A stretch of 64,000 nucleotides of DNA from Sporosarcina ureae (GCF_002109325.1 NZ_CP015348.1:2171501-2235500); one strand, 5' to 3'. Positions 1 through 8,374 are shown, numbered from the stretch's first letter. The notes: generated from the sequence alone by a model not told the origin. Translations and numbers: made by a program.

Positions 1-110
1 GGGGACGCATTTCCTGAGGGTTCGCGATGAGCCAACTGTTCGCTAGTGCAAAAATGTGCTCCTAACGCTTCGCTTTTACTCGCAATGTGAGTGGGTGATA
101 GTTATCAAAG
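1..110 (+). repeat. Fragment of dispersed GC-rich intergenic repeat
   Basis: The first ~40 bases (ggacgc-tttcct-gaggg-tcgcg-tgagccaactg) nearly match 32559-32600, and the part near 55-90 (atgtgctcc...cgcttcgctttt) matches in reverse 22355-22390 and 47180-47215. It is therefore a mosaic copy of the intergenic element described at 47075. The whole stretch 1-368 holds no convincing gene: only repeat fragments and A/T-rich sequence. Confidence 0.55.
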
Positions 111-227
111 TTCATTAAAGTATGTGTTGTAAACATTTCTGTTTTTGACCTTAGATAAGTTTAAGGAAAACAATAATTTACATTCTACTGCTAGTGAGTG
201 TTCTAAATCCTTCTACTATAAAAGTAG

Positions 228-318
228 GATGGAAGCGGAAGTTGGCGGCGACTCCCGATGGCTCACCGCGGGCCCATGGGAAAGCGTCCGCCAACTGGAG
301 CTTCCATCCCCTCGTACT
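228..318 (-). repeat. Second fragment of the dispersed GC-rich repeat
   Basis: Read on the minus strand this contains ggacgctttcc, gcggtgagcc and gggagtcgccg, the same blocks seen at 32559-32600 and 47330-47460. It is inverted relative to the fragment at 1-110. The two ORFs that cross it (145-342 and 194-421) have no ribosome site or family resemblance and are not called. Confidence 0.5.
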
Positions 319-368
319 CTCAAACTTACTTACCACTCCTAAGCGCTTACTAATTTACTCCCCTATTC

Positions 369-1106
369 TTAAAGCATTGTATACTTCTTCCCAACTTCCG
401 CAATCTCCGCTGAACCACTAAACGTTTTTCCTGCTTCATTCAATATCTCATTGATATCACCATGATGCGGCAAGTGGGTGAGGATGAGCTGCCCTACTTC
501 GGCTTGCTGCGCCAGTGCGCCTGCTTGACTACCTGCCATGTGACCCGGTGACTTACCTAGATGCTCTTCGTACAGGTTAGCTTCGCAGAATAGAATGTCC
601 GCGTGTTGTGCGAAAGGCACGAGCTTGTCCGACCATTCCGTATCTGCCGTGAAAACTACTGACTTGTCATCCACTGTGAACTTCATTGCGAGGCAGTAGA
701 CCGGATGGATTGTCGGACAAAACGTAACCGTAAATGGACCAATTTGAACGGATTCATTTTCCCGAATTTCGATACCTTGCGTTTGTTCTTTATACGTTAA
801 CTTCGCAAATTCTTTCCTATTCCGCGCATGACTATAAATCGGTAGTGGTGGGGAAGGTTGTCCTAAGTAGTATTGAATCAATCGGCTATATTGCAGGCTT
901 CCTATGTCTGCGATGTGATCCGCGTGGTAATGGCTGATGACCACTGCATCGAGTTGGTCGAGTTCGATGTAATTTTGCAAGGAAGATAGTACGCCGCTGC
1001 CGCAGTCGAAAAGGCAATGGAATCCTTCGTGTTCAATGAGAAATGAAGAGGTGGCGCTACTTGCTTTTGGATAGCCGCCCCAGATACCTAATGGGATGAT
1101 GTTCAT
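369..1106 (-). CDS. MBL-fold metal-dependent hydrolase (YhfI-like)
   Basis: A 245-residue cytosolic protein of the metallo-beta-lactamase superfamily, closest in recall to Bacillus YhfI and the RNase Z/YhfI-type hydrolases. The metal motif HYHADH lies at residues 59-64. Further metal-site elements follow: TIHPV near 133, TADTEW near 155 (Asp ligand) and LTHLPHHG near 211. Length and motif order fit a complete single-domain enzyme. No signal peptide is seen. Start is the ATG with ggaggaatt upstream (minus strand). The substrate is unknown for this family, and phosphodiester hydrolysis is only inferred from the fold. The gene is monocistronic and faces away from the methyltransferase at 1511. 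Confidence 0.85.
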   Translation of the reverse strand: MNIIPLGIWGGYPKASSATSSFLIEHEGFHCLFDCGSGVLSSLQNYIELDQLDAVVISHYHADHIADIGSLQYSRLIQYYLGQPSPPLPIYSHARNRKEFAKLTYKEQTQGIEIRENESVQIGPFTVTFCPTIHPVYCLAMKFTVDDKSVVFTADTEWSDKLVPFAQHADILFCEANLYEEHLGKSPGHMAGSQAGALAQQAEVGQLILTHLPHHGDINEILNEAGKTFSGSAEIAEVGKKYTML

Positions 1107-1189
1107 GTGAATTCCTCCTGTTTGGTTGTTTTAGTATGTTCATTGTAAGTGAAGGATGGGTAAATGTCGTAAAAGTATGTGTTTTTGAG

Positions 1190-1460
1190 GATACCGACTC
1201 TAAGCGCCACCTTTCACTTTTGTGTCATCCAGTTCCAGGTGGCAGAGTCTCGGGTCATAAGTCAAAGCTGCTGTGCGGCAAAAAACGCCGCTTCGCATCT
1301 TCGCCTTATGCCTGCCGACTCTAAGCGCCACCTTTCACTTTTGTGTCATCCAGTTGCAGCGGCTAGGATCTCGGGTCATAAGTCGTGCTGGTCATGAGGC
1401 AAAGAGCGCCTCAAGTCCAGCCCGTCTTATGCCTGTCGATCCTGACGAGCCGCTTCCACT
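1190..1460 (+). repeat. Two tandem TCATAAG/CTTATG hairpin repeats
   Basis: Two adjacent related units each form a long imperfect hairpin. Unit 1: ggtggcagagtc..gggtcataag (1238-1261) pairs with cttatgcctgccgactctaa..gccacc (1305-1332). Unit 2: gcggctaggatc..gggtcataag (1359-1382) pairs with cttatgcctgtcgatcct..agccgc (1426-1453), with an inner gctgg/gaggc-gcctc/ccagc stem. The flank cgccacctttcacttttgtgtcatccag is repeated in both. From memory such gtcataag...cttatgcctgtcg hairpins are common between genes in Bacillaceae; their role is unknown. It separates the divergent genes at 369-1106 and 1511-2707. Confidence 0.7.
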
Positions 1461-1510
1461 TTTGGTTCATCCATGCGATAATAGAGAAAATACACTTTGA
1501 GGATGACGAT

Positions 1511-2707
1511 ATGAGTAAATTAGTTGAAATACAGTTGAATGCACAGGGCACGGTGGCTTTGAAGAAGGGGTATCCGTTGGTTTTGAAGGATGCTGTGATG
1601 AGTAGTGAGATTCAGGCGAAGGAAGGTAGTTTGATTCGTCTGACGGATCGGTATCATAAGTATTTGGCTACGGGGTATTATGGAATTCAAAATAAAGGAA
1701 TCGGCTGGGTGCTGACTTCGAATGAAAGAGAAGAGATCGATTTTGATTTCTTTGATCAAAAAATGGCAACGGCTTTTGAACGACGTGAGGTATACGCGGA
1801 AGATCCGGATACGACGGCTTATCGTTTGTTCAATGGAGAAGGCGATGGAATTGGTGGTTTGACGATTGATTTCTTCGACGGTTATTACATGGTCAGCTGG
1901 TATAGTGAAGGTATTTATGCGTTCCGTCACCACGTCTATAATGTGTTGGACAAGCGTGGCGATTATAAAGCAGTCTATGAGAAGAAGCGCTTTGATTCGA
2001 AGGGGCAGTATGTCGAGCAGGATGATTTTGTCAAAGGAACGCCTGGAGATTTTCCGATTATCGTCAAGGAGAATGGCATGAACTTTGCGATTGATTTGAA
2101 CGATGGCGCGATGACAGGTGTGTTCTTGGATCAGCGTGATGTTCGTGAGACGATTCGCGATAATTACTCGCAAGGTCGCGAAGTATTAAATACATTTTCT
2201 TATACAGGCGCGTTTTCCGTGGCGGCTCTACTAGGTGGTGCGAAGAAAACGACGAATGTCGATTTGGCGAAGCGCAGTGTCGCGAAGACAATTGAACAGT
2301 TCAGCGTCAATGGTATTGACTATGAGCAGCAAGATATCAAAGTGATGGATGTCTTTGATTATTTCCGTTATGCGAAGCGTCATGACATGAAATTTGGACT
2401 TGTTGTGCTGGATCCACCAAGCTTTGCACGTTCGAAGAAATATACATTTAGTACAGCGAAGGATTATCCTATGCTAATGAAAGAAGCGATCGCGGTTACA
2501 GAGAAGAATGGTTATATCGTAGCTTCTACGAATAACGCAAGCTTCAGTATGAAGAAGTTCAAAGGATTCATTGAGCAAGCATTTAAAGAGATGGATATGC
2601 GCTATAAAGTAGTGGAAGAGTCTTCGTTACCAAGAGATTTCCGCACACCGAGGGACTATCCTGAATTTAATTATTTAAAAGTAGTTATTGTGCAGAAATT
2701 ACGTTAA
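1511..2707 (+). CDS. Class I SAM-dependent rRNA methyltransferase (YwbD/RlmI-like)
   Basis: A 398-residue cytosolic enzyme with an N-terminal PUA-like RNA-binding part (about residues 1-75), a middle EEHEE-type part, and a Rossmann methyltransferase domain from about 190. Visible signatures are GVFLDQRD near 205, the SAM-binding NTFSYTGAFSVAA near 230 and the catalytic-loop VLDPPSFARSKK near 305. These place it in the RlmI/RlmK/YwbD group of 23S rRNA methyltransferases. From memory, B. subtilis YwbD makes a 23S m7G and was named RlmQ; the target here is inferred. The longer reading frame starting at 1385 runs through the hairpin repeat, so the ATG at 1511 (tgaggatgac upstream) is chosen. Confidence 0.88.
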   Translation: MSKLVEIQLNAQGTVALKKGYPLVLKDAVMSSEIQAKEGSLIRLTDRYHKYLATGYYGIQNKGIGWVLTSNEREEIDFDFFDQKMATAFERREVYAEDPDTTAYRLFNGEGDGIGGLTIDFFDGYYMVSWYSEGIYAFRHHVYNVLDKRGDYKAVYEKKRFDSKGQYVEQDDFVKGTPGDFPIIVKENGMNFAIDLNDGAMTGVFLDQRDVRETIRDNYSQGREVLNTFSYTGAFSVAALLGGAKKTTNVDLAKRSVAKTIEQFSVNGIDYEQQDIKVMDVFDYFRYAKRHDMKFGLVVLDPPSFARSKKYTFSTAKDYPMLMKEAIAVTEKNGYIVASTNNASFSMKKFKGFIEQAFKEMDMRYKVVEESSLPRDFRTPRDYPEFNYLKVVIVQKLR

Positions 2708-2790
2708 TTCGTCACAAAAACGTTTGGTGACAATGTCAATATTTCCTAGTACGATGGATGTAACGAAGTCGTAAAACGGGAGGTAGACAT

Positions 2791-3177
2791 ATGAAACAAA
2801 TACTTGCGCTGTTGGTGTTAGTATCTGTCTTTTGGATAACTGGTTGTTCCAATGTGTATAGTCAGGAAGACGGCTACCGGATGGCCATCATCAATCAAGG
2901 ATTCCCTGTGCCGAAAGAAGCGTATGAAGTGAAAGCTGAAGATTGCATAGGAGAGATTTCTAAATCAGCAAAGTATAAGCTAAAAGGAATCGGTGACGCA
3001 GACGGCAATCCACCAGATCATTATTTACGCACGATTGAGGACTGGGGATGGACGGAAAAGGTGGAAGACCGTAGAGGATCTATCCATTTCTATGAAAAAC
3101 AAGGCAAGATCATGTCGCTCAATATTAAAGAAAATGTTTTTGATGTCTTTGAAATGACGAGCGCAAAAGAATCATAA
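2791..3177 (+). CDS. Small lipoprotein of unknown function
   Basis: A 128-residue protein with a lipoprotein signal peptide: basic MKQ start, hydrophobic stretch to residue 16 and lipobox ITGC with the lipidated Cys at residue 19. The mature part is charged and has no family I recognise. The ribosome site gggaggtag lies 7 bases before ATG. It is 16 bases upstream of the DUF1648 gene at 3194, so the two probably form an operon of envelope proteins. Function cannot be assigned. Confidence 0.75.
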   Translation: MKQILALLVLVSVFWITGCSNVYSQEDGYRMAIINQGFPVPKEAYEVKAEDCIGEISKSAKYKLKGIGDADGNPPDHYLRTIEDWGWTEKVEDRRGSIHFYEKQGKIMSLNIKENVFDVFEMTSAKES

Positions 3178-3193
3178 GTTAGGTGGCGAGAGT

Positions 3194-3688
3194 ATGGAGA
3201 TGAAAAAACCGAAGCTCGACATAGAGAAACCTGCTGTAGCAAAAGTGTTCGATGTGTTGGTTATCGCTTTATTCGCTGCTGCTCTCGTCTATCTGCTCCT
3301 GCAGTGGAGTCAATTACCCGAACGAATTCCTGCACATTTTGGTGCGGATGGTGAAGTAGATCGCTATGGAACGAGAATGGAATTACTGCTGTTGCCGATT
3401 ATTGGTATCGTCATGTGGGTAGGGTTGGGGATATTGGAAAAGTATCCGCATATGTATAACTACATTAATTTGCGGCCTGATAACATAGAAATCCACTATC
3501 GTTATGGCGTGCTGTTTATGAACGTCATCAAAAACATTTCAACCCTGTTGTTTGTCTTTTTGATCTGGCAAATGACAGACATTGCCTTGGCCAAAATCGC
3601 TACGTTGAACATGCCCATTTTTATCATGATCTTGGTACTGCTTTTTGGTTCAATGGGTATATACTTTTATAAAGCCATGAAATTATAG
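3194..3688 (+). CDS. DUF1648 membrane protein
   Basis: A 164-residue integral membrane protein. It has about four hydrophobic segments (residues 16-37, 60-78, 106-125, 135-155). After the first comes the hallmark of DUF1648, a loop reading PERIPAHFGADGEVDRYG, which lies outside or at the membrane face. DUF1648 is found in SdpI-like immunity proteins and other Bacillota membrane proteins, but this protein is short and lacks the SdpI partner domain, so an immunity role is not claimed. Start ATG follows ggtggcgagagt. It is probably co-transcribed with the lipoprotein at 2791; the strong hairpin at 3737 would end that transcript. Confidence 0.78.
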   Translation: MEMKKPKLDIEKPAVAKVFDVLVIALFAAALVYLLLQWSQLPERIPAHFGADGEVDRYGTRMELLLLPIIGIVMWVGLGILEKYPHMYNYINLRPDNIEIHYRYGVLFMNVIKNISTLLFVFLIWQMTDIALAKIATLNMPIFIMILVLLFGSMGIYFYKAMKL

Positions 3689-3736
3689 AATATCCATAAC
3701 GAAAATCCAAATGCTCTGCCAACAAATGAATCTATT

Positions 3737-3778
3737 AATCACCTCTTATCGTATACTCATGATAAGAGGTGATTTTTT
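3737..3778 (+). promoter_or_regulatory. Terminator hairpin that also contains the ribosome site of the next gene
   Basis: A perfect 14-bp stem, AATCACCTCTTATC (3737-3750) with GATAAGAGGTGATT (3761-3774), is followed by TTTTTT (3773-3778) and then at once by the ATG at 3779. It has the shape of an intrinsic terminator for the operon ending at 3688. The only Shine-Dalgarno of the DUF2207 gene (AAGAGGTGA, 3764-3772) is inside its right arm. The loop holds TATACT (3752-3757), a possible -10; a transcript starting there would lack the left arm and leave the ribosome site free. Confidence 0.75.
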
Positions 3779-5500
3779 ATGAAATGGAAACTATTAATTG
3801 TCGCTTTACTGGCTTTTCTAGTTCTACCGATGACAGCGGGAGCCGTAGATTTTAGCATTCCGGATGTGAAAATCAATGCGCAGTTGGAACCTGATGGCAC
3901 TGTTCGGGTAGAGGAGAAGCATACGTATGATTTTGACAGTGAATTTAATGGAATCATTCGAGAAATTCAACCGAAAAGAGGGGCTTCGATTGAAGGCTTT
4001 ACTGCTTATGAAAAGGGTAAAGAATTAGAGATCGAAAAGCGCGGTACAGAATATCGAGTACATCGCAAAGGAGACAGCGAAGTCATAACGTTCGATTTGC
4101 AGTATACGATTACCAATGGAATGGAAATGTATAATGATGGCGGACAATTCCTTTGGCCATTTTTTGACAGCCGTAATGAAACAGATTATGGCAATATGAC
4201 GATTACTATTGTACCGCCTGCTGATGCGTCTGATGTGTTGTTCATCGGATACGACAGTGCGGAAGGGACTGGTAAGGTACAGCCTGATGGAACGGTTGTA
4301 TTTTCGTTGGGAGAAGTTGATGCCGGGGACAATGGTGATATCCGCGTTGTCTATGAACCGTCTTTATTTCCAGGAATGACCGCAAGTGATCAAGATATTC
4401 GCCCATCAGTGAAAGAGGATCAGGAAACGGCAATTAGAAAACGTGAAGAGTTCATTCAAAATCAAAGGACTACCGGTATATTTGGTAGTGTCAGTGTTGC
4501 GGTCGGTATTTTAGGAGTGGGTCTGATTGGATTCTTTGCGAGTGCCAGAAGAAAAAGGTATAGCAAGGAAGCGCAATATGAAATGGATGCGAATGGTTTC
4601 TACGTTCCTTCCAATAATATGAGCTTACCAGCATTGCTTCTTTTCAAGAATGGCGTAGCTTCCGTAGAGTTGATGTCCGCGGCGTTGCTTGATCTCGTAC
4701 GCAAAGGGCATGTAAAGCAAGTATCGGATGACGAGTTTGAGTTGATCGATGCGAACGTCAAACTAGAGCATGAGAAGCAGTTGATTCAATTACTATTTTA
4801 CCAAATCGGACAGGAGAAAAAATTTACATTGAATGAATTGAATAGTTATACGAAAGAAAAGAAGAACTATGAAGCATTCGATAAAAAGTTTACGATGTGG
4901 AAAGATCTTGTAAAAGAAGAATTGAATCAGTATGAAATGAAGGTAAAGACAACGAAGGAGCGTGTGATCCTGAGCTTGATCGGGGTGCTTGGCATCGGAT
5001 TCGCTATCGCTTTTGTCTATTATGAGTTGTACGCGCAACTGGTGTTAGTAGGGATTTTGACGTTGGTAGCTTTTGGCTTCGCACTGTTTTATAGTCCGTA
5101 TAATTATGAAGGAACTTTGCTGAAGCTGGAGTGGGAGCGAGTGGATAAGTGGATGAAGGAACTTGATACGAAGAAGTGGGAAGGACTCTCACTTGATGAT
5201 CGATTCCGTGTGTTGATTTATGGTGTAGGGGTGAAGAATCCAGAGTTGGACGCGTATTATAAAGACTTTGTCAGTGCTCAGAAGCAACTGGATCAGAATC
5301 GTACAAAATCACGACACGATACAGGAGATGGGTATTATGGAAGTGGCTACTATGAAGGCTCCGTCTACAATCCGGTGTTTCTCGCAGGATCATTCAACCA
5401 AGCTTCGTCGAATGTATCAAACAACGCGCCTAGTAGCGATAGTAGCAGCAGTGGCGGAGGAGGAACCGGTGGAGGTGGCGGTGGTTCGGGTGCGTTTTAA
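3779..5500 (+). CDS. DUF2207 membrane protein (YciQ-like)
   Basis: A 573-residue protein with an N-terminal signal peptide (residues 1-22, ending AGA), an extracellular DUF2207 beta-rich domain (about 25-215), a transmembrane helix (about 233-253), a cytoplasmic part, two close membrane helices (about 400-445), and a cytoplasmic C-terminal region ending in a Ser run and a Gly-rich tail (GGGGTGGGGGGSGAF). This order and tail are characteristic of DUF2207 proteins, whose function is unknown. The ATG directly follows a T-run, and its ribosome site is in the hairpin at 3737. The gene is followed after 23 bases by the photolyase gene and may share its transcript. Confidence 0.85.
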   Translation: MKWKLLIVALLAFLVLPMTAGAVDFSIPDVKINAQLEPDGTVRVEEKHTYDFDSEFNGIIREIQPKRGASIEGFTAYEKGKELEIEKRGTEYRVHRKGDSEVITFDLQYTITNGMEMYNDGGQFLWPFFDSRNETDYGNMTITIVPPADASDVLFIGYDSAEGTGKVQPDGTVVFSLGEVDAGDNGDIRVVYEPSLFPGMTASDQDIRPSVKEDQETAIRKREEFIQNQRTTGIFGSVSVAVGILGVGLIGFFASARRKRYSKEAQYEMDANGFYVPSNNMSLPALLLFKNGVASVELMSAALLDLVRKGHVKQVSDDEFELIDANVKLEHEKQLIQLLFYQIGQEKKFTLNELNSYTKEKKNYEAFDKKFTMWKDLVKEELNQYEMKVKTTKERVILSLIGVLGIGFAIAFVYYELYAQLVLVGILTLVAFGFALFYSPYNYEGTLLKLEWERVDKWMKELDTKKWEGLSLDDRFRVLIYGVGVKNPELDAYYKDFVSAQKQLDQNRTKSRHDTGDGYYGSGYYEGSVYNPVFLAGSFNQASSNVSNNAPSSDSSSSGGGGTGGGGGGSGAF

Positions 5501-5523
5501 GGTGTGTAAAAGGAGAGAACAGA

Positions 5524-6927
5524 ATGAGCAAAACAATAGTTTGGTTCCGAAAAGATTTGCGTTTACATGATCATCCAGCATTGGTGGAAGCGGCGGCACA
5601 TGGAGAGGTGTTGCCCGTTTTCATTTTACCAAAAGTGCGTCATGCGGCATCGGATTGGTGGCTGCATCACAGCTTACTAGAAATCATCCAGCGCTTTGAA
5701 GACCAACAGATCCAATTTATTATAAGAGAAGGACAACCTGTTGAACAGTTGATGAAATTGATAGAGGAAAGCGGAGCGGATCAACTTACTTTCAATGAAT
5801 TATACGATCCGGAAAGCCGGGAAATAGAGCGTGAATTGGCAAAAGCTTGTGAGAAACAGCGCGTTCAAGTCCGTTCATTCCAAGGGACACTCCTTGTAGC
5901 GCCTGATGTGATTTTTAATAAAACCAATCAGCCGTATAAAGTATTTACTCCGTTTTGGAAGCGACTACGGCAAGAACCCATAGCAGCACCGTTTGCGACA
6001 CCTGAACTTATACCGTCTACTGTGAAATACTATTCATTGTCTTCAGGCGAATGGGGGCTTTTATCGGCTAATCGTTGGTATGACAAGTTAATGAATCATT
6101 GGCAACCTGGAGAAGTAGCCGCTATGGAGCGATGGGAAACGTTTCGGGACAGTGGATTATATGATTATCTAGTCGGGCGAGACCTTCCTGCGCAAGCTAG
6201 TGTTTCACGATTGTCTCCTTACTTGGCATGGGGAAATGTTAGTGTGCGTTCGTTATGGCACGGGGCGATTGCTGCGGCAGATGATGTCGGTGATCAGCAA
6301 GTAGAGGCTTTTATCCGTCAATTGGCGTGGCGTGACTTTGATAATTATCAGTTGCTATATTTCCCTGAGATGATAACGAAACCTGTGCGACCGGAGTTTG
6401 AAAAATTTCCGTGGCAACCCGCAGATAGTAGGTTAGAGGTATGGAAAACAGGGCATACCGGTTATCCATTAGTCGATGCGGGGATGCGTGAATTATGGGA
6501 AACAGGTTATATGCATAACCGAGTACGAATGGTTGTAGCTTCATTTTTGATTAAACATTTATTGATCGATTGGCGTGAAGGTATGGCGTGGTTTGAAGAA
6601 ACTCTTGTGGACTTGGACATAGCAAATAATGCGATGGGATGGCAATGGGTGGCGGGCAGTGGCTTTGATGCCTCACCGTACTTCAGGGTGTTTAATCCGA
6701 TTCTTCAGGCAAAGAAATTCGATGAAGACGCACAGTATATAAAAAAATGGCTGCCCGAGTTAACGGACATGCCAGTAAAGTTTGTATTTGAACCTGCGGA
6801 AGCGCCGGATGACGTGCTAAAAGCAGCGGGAGTTACAATCGGTACGACCTATCCAGCTCCGATGGTTGATCATCAAGCTGCCCGTGCGCGCGCATTGGCA
6901 GCGTATGATACATGCAAAAACACTTAA
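5524..6927 (+). CDS. phr: Deoxyribodipyrimidine photolyase (class I CPD type)
   Basis: A 467-residue cryptochrome/photolyase-family enzyme that uses FADH and blue light to split cyclobutane pyrimidine dimers in DNA. The N-terminal antenna domain begins VWFRKDLRLHDHPAL (about 6-20). The C-terminal FAD-binding domain has WRDFDNYQLLYFP near 265, TGYPLVDAGMRELWETGYMHNRVRM near 312-336, and the NNAMGWQWVAGSG...PYFRVFNP block near 370-398. Length is normal. The ribosome site is aaaggagagaa, 7 bases before ATG. It converges on the B12-binding MerR regulator, whose stop overlaps its stop by 4 bases. That pairing suggests light control of DNA repair (inference). Confidence 0.95.
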   Translation: MSKTIVWFRKDLRLHDHPALVEAAAHGEVLPVFILPKVRHAASDWWLHHSLLEIIQRFEDQQIQFIIREGQPVEQLMKLIEESGADQLTFNELYDPESREIERELAKACEKQRVQVRSFQGTLLVAPDVIFNKTNQPYKVFTPFWKRLRQEPIAAPFATPELIPSTVKYYSLSSGEWGLLSANRWYDKLMNHWQPGEVAAMERWETFRDSGLYDYLVGRDLPAQASVSRLSPYLAWGNVSVRSLWHGAIAAADDVGDQQVEAFIRQLAWRDFDNYQLLYFPEMITKPVRPEFEKFPWQPADSRLEVWKTGHTGYPLVDAGMRELWETGYMHNRVRMVVASFLIKHLLIDWREGMAWFEETLVDLDIANNAMGWQWVAGSGFDASPYFRVFNPILQAKKFDEDAQYIKKWLPELTDMPVKFVFEPAEAPDDVLKAAGVTIGTTYPAPMVDHQAARARALAAYDTCKNT

Positions 6928-7814
6928 ATTTCATCAATGGATTCAAGCAGATGAATATGTTGTAAATGTAGCTTGTCAGCCCAAATGAATGCGCCGTATC
7001 CACCTAGATAAAATTCGGTATTAGGATGTTTACCCGCAAAATCATCCAACTCCTGCATGAGCTGTGGATTCTTTTCAAACGGAAATGTAGTGGAAGCTGA
7101 TAGCAATACTTTGACGGGCTTGATCTTATCAATAAGTGACTGAATAGCACCTGGAGCTGGTGACGAACCGATCATCGCTGTACGCCAGCCCTTGAGCATT
7201 AATTGTAATAAAAAAATATGCACCGGAATTTCATGCGATTCATTAGGGAGGCACGCGCCTAATAATATAGGAGAGTCCTCACGGTATTGGAAGTTGCGTC
7301 GTAGCTGGACGAGTTGATCTCGTACGACCAGACTAGACAAAGCTTCCTGATACTCGTCCCACTCACCACTTGCCCAGTGATCGCCTACTTCTTTCAAAAA
7401 AGGAATGACGATTTGGCTTAGGTAGTGTTCAAGGCCCAATCGATGATAGGCGGCTTGAAGGGAAAAGTTTAATTCTAATTCATCGCAATTTTTCCCGTGA
7501 AGCAATAAATCATTCAATATATCCTCTAAATACGTATCTTCGGAATTTGATGGCATGTCAGTTTTCTTCTGGGACTTGGCCATTTCGGCTGCCTGTGATA
7601 GTGCAAAGCCATCTTCTGCGTAACGTTTCATCAGTAAAAATAACCGAATATCGTCGTCATGATAGATTCGATATCCATTATCGAGACGGTGTGGAATCAC
7701 AATATCATAACGTTCTTCCCATTTCCTCAAGACTTGCCTCGACAAGCCTGTTTGATCTGCAACCTGTTTAATTGTATACGTCGGGGTTTCAGATGACGGC
7801 TTCAAAGCAACCAA
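6924..7814 (-). CDS. litR: MerR-family regulator with B12-binding domain (LitR/CarH-like photosensor)
   Basis: A 296-residue regulator with a MerR helix-turn-helix at residues about 12-80 (YTIKQVADQTGLSRQVLRKWEERY), a helical B12-cap region (about 95-180) and a Rossmann cobalamin-binding domain (about 185-290). The cobalamin-ligand pattern ExH is present as ESHEIP. In CarH/LitR adenosylcobalamin keeps the repressor on DNA in the dark, and light releases it. The cap motif W-x9-EH reads W-x9-EA here (HWASGEWDEYQEA), so the His is lost. The start is probably the ATG at 7814 (gaaaggttggttgctttga upstream); TTG/GTG alternatives are not excluded. It overlaps phr tail-to-tail and diverges from the membrane protein at 7934. 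Confidence 0.85.
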   Translation of the reverse strand: MVALKPSSETPTYTIKQVADQTGLSRQVLRKWEERYDIVIPHRLDNGYRIYHDDDIRLFLLMKRYAEDGFALSQAAEMAKSQKKTDMPSNSEDTYLEDILNDLLLHGKNCDELELNFSLQAAYHRLGLEHYLSQIVIPFLKEVGDHWASGEWDEYQEALSSLVVRDQLVQLRRNFQYREDSPILLGACLPNESHEIPVHIFLLQLMLKGWRTAMIGSSPAPGAIQSLIDKIKPVKVLLSASTTFPFEKNPQLMQELDDFAGKHPNTEFYLGGYGAFIWADKLHLQHIHLLESIDEI

Positions 7815-7869
7815 CCTTTCTTTATACTAGAATGAACAATGACCAATTGCCTTGTTCTACATGTCTAAC

Positions 7870-7911
7870 ATTATACATAGATTTGACGAGACAAGTCAAA
7901 TCTGTTATTTT
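7870..7911. promoter_or_regulatory. Overlapping divergent promoters on a palindromic operator
   Basis: A perfect inverted repeat AGATTTGAC-N7-GTCAAATCT spans 7879-7903. Each arm holds a -35. On the plus strand TTGACG (7883-7888) and TATTTT (7906-7911) are 17 bases apart, toward the gene at 7934. On the minus strand TTGACT (7899-7894) and TATAAT (7875-7870) are 18 apart, toward the regulator at 7814. One dimeric protein bound here would cover both -35 elements. The adjacent MerR/B12 regulator is the obvious candidate (inference). Confidence 0.7.
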
Positions 7912-7933
7912 TACATTGTAGGAAGGTGTATAA

Positions 7934-8374
7934 ATGAAAACTAAATATATTGTGCAAGGCACCTGGATAGGCATTGTAACAGGGATTCTCCTCGCTGTTG
8001 TCTTGAAAATGGTGCAAGCGATAACAGGTGACAAAGTATATACACTGTTACTGAACGTAGATTACATACCCATCGTAAAAGAGTATCAATTTCCAGAAGT
8101 AATTGAAGTGTTTTTTCATCTCATCGTTTCAGTCGTACTCTGTATCATACTCGTGATCCTGTATGACAAGAGTAGGGGTTTCATACGTAACCATGCGATT
8201 CTGTTCCCTCTTCTAGTGAATGTCGCCATAGGGTTGTTATTGTATCCGACGACATCATTTTCTGACCGAACGCCAAGTGTTACAAACATAATTTCTTTGT
8301 TGTGGTGGGTCGCTGGTCATGCTTTGTACGGTTTCGTTGTAGGGGTTTTGATAAATAGGAAACCGAAAGAATAG
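7934..8374 (+). CDS. Conserved membrane protein (possibly YqhR-like)
   Basis: A 146-residue polytopic membrane protein with four hydrophobic segments (residues about 10-32, 56-78, 88-106, 118-140) and a short basic C-terminus (NRKPKE). I recognise no catalytic motif. Size and layout recall the YqhR family of Bacillus, but the match is from memory and weak. The ribosome site ggaaggtg precedes the ATG by 8 bases. The gene diverges from the B12-binding regulator and shares the palindromic promoter at 7870-7911, so it is probably part of the light regulon. Its biochemical role is unknown. Confidence 0.7.
   Translation: MKTKYIVQGTWIGIVTGILLAVVLKMVQAITGDKVYTLLLNVDYIPIVKEYQFPEVIEVFFHLIVSVVLCIILVILYDKSRGFIRNHAILFPLLVNVAIGLLLYPTTSFSDRTPSVTNIISLLWWVAGHALYGFVVGVLINRKPKE

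Noticed and set aside
1136-1500. Three overlapping plus-strand ORFs with similar peptides (RHLSLLCHPV)
   Set aside because: The similarity comes from the tandem DNA hairpin repeats; no ribosome sites.
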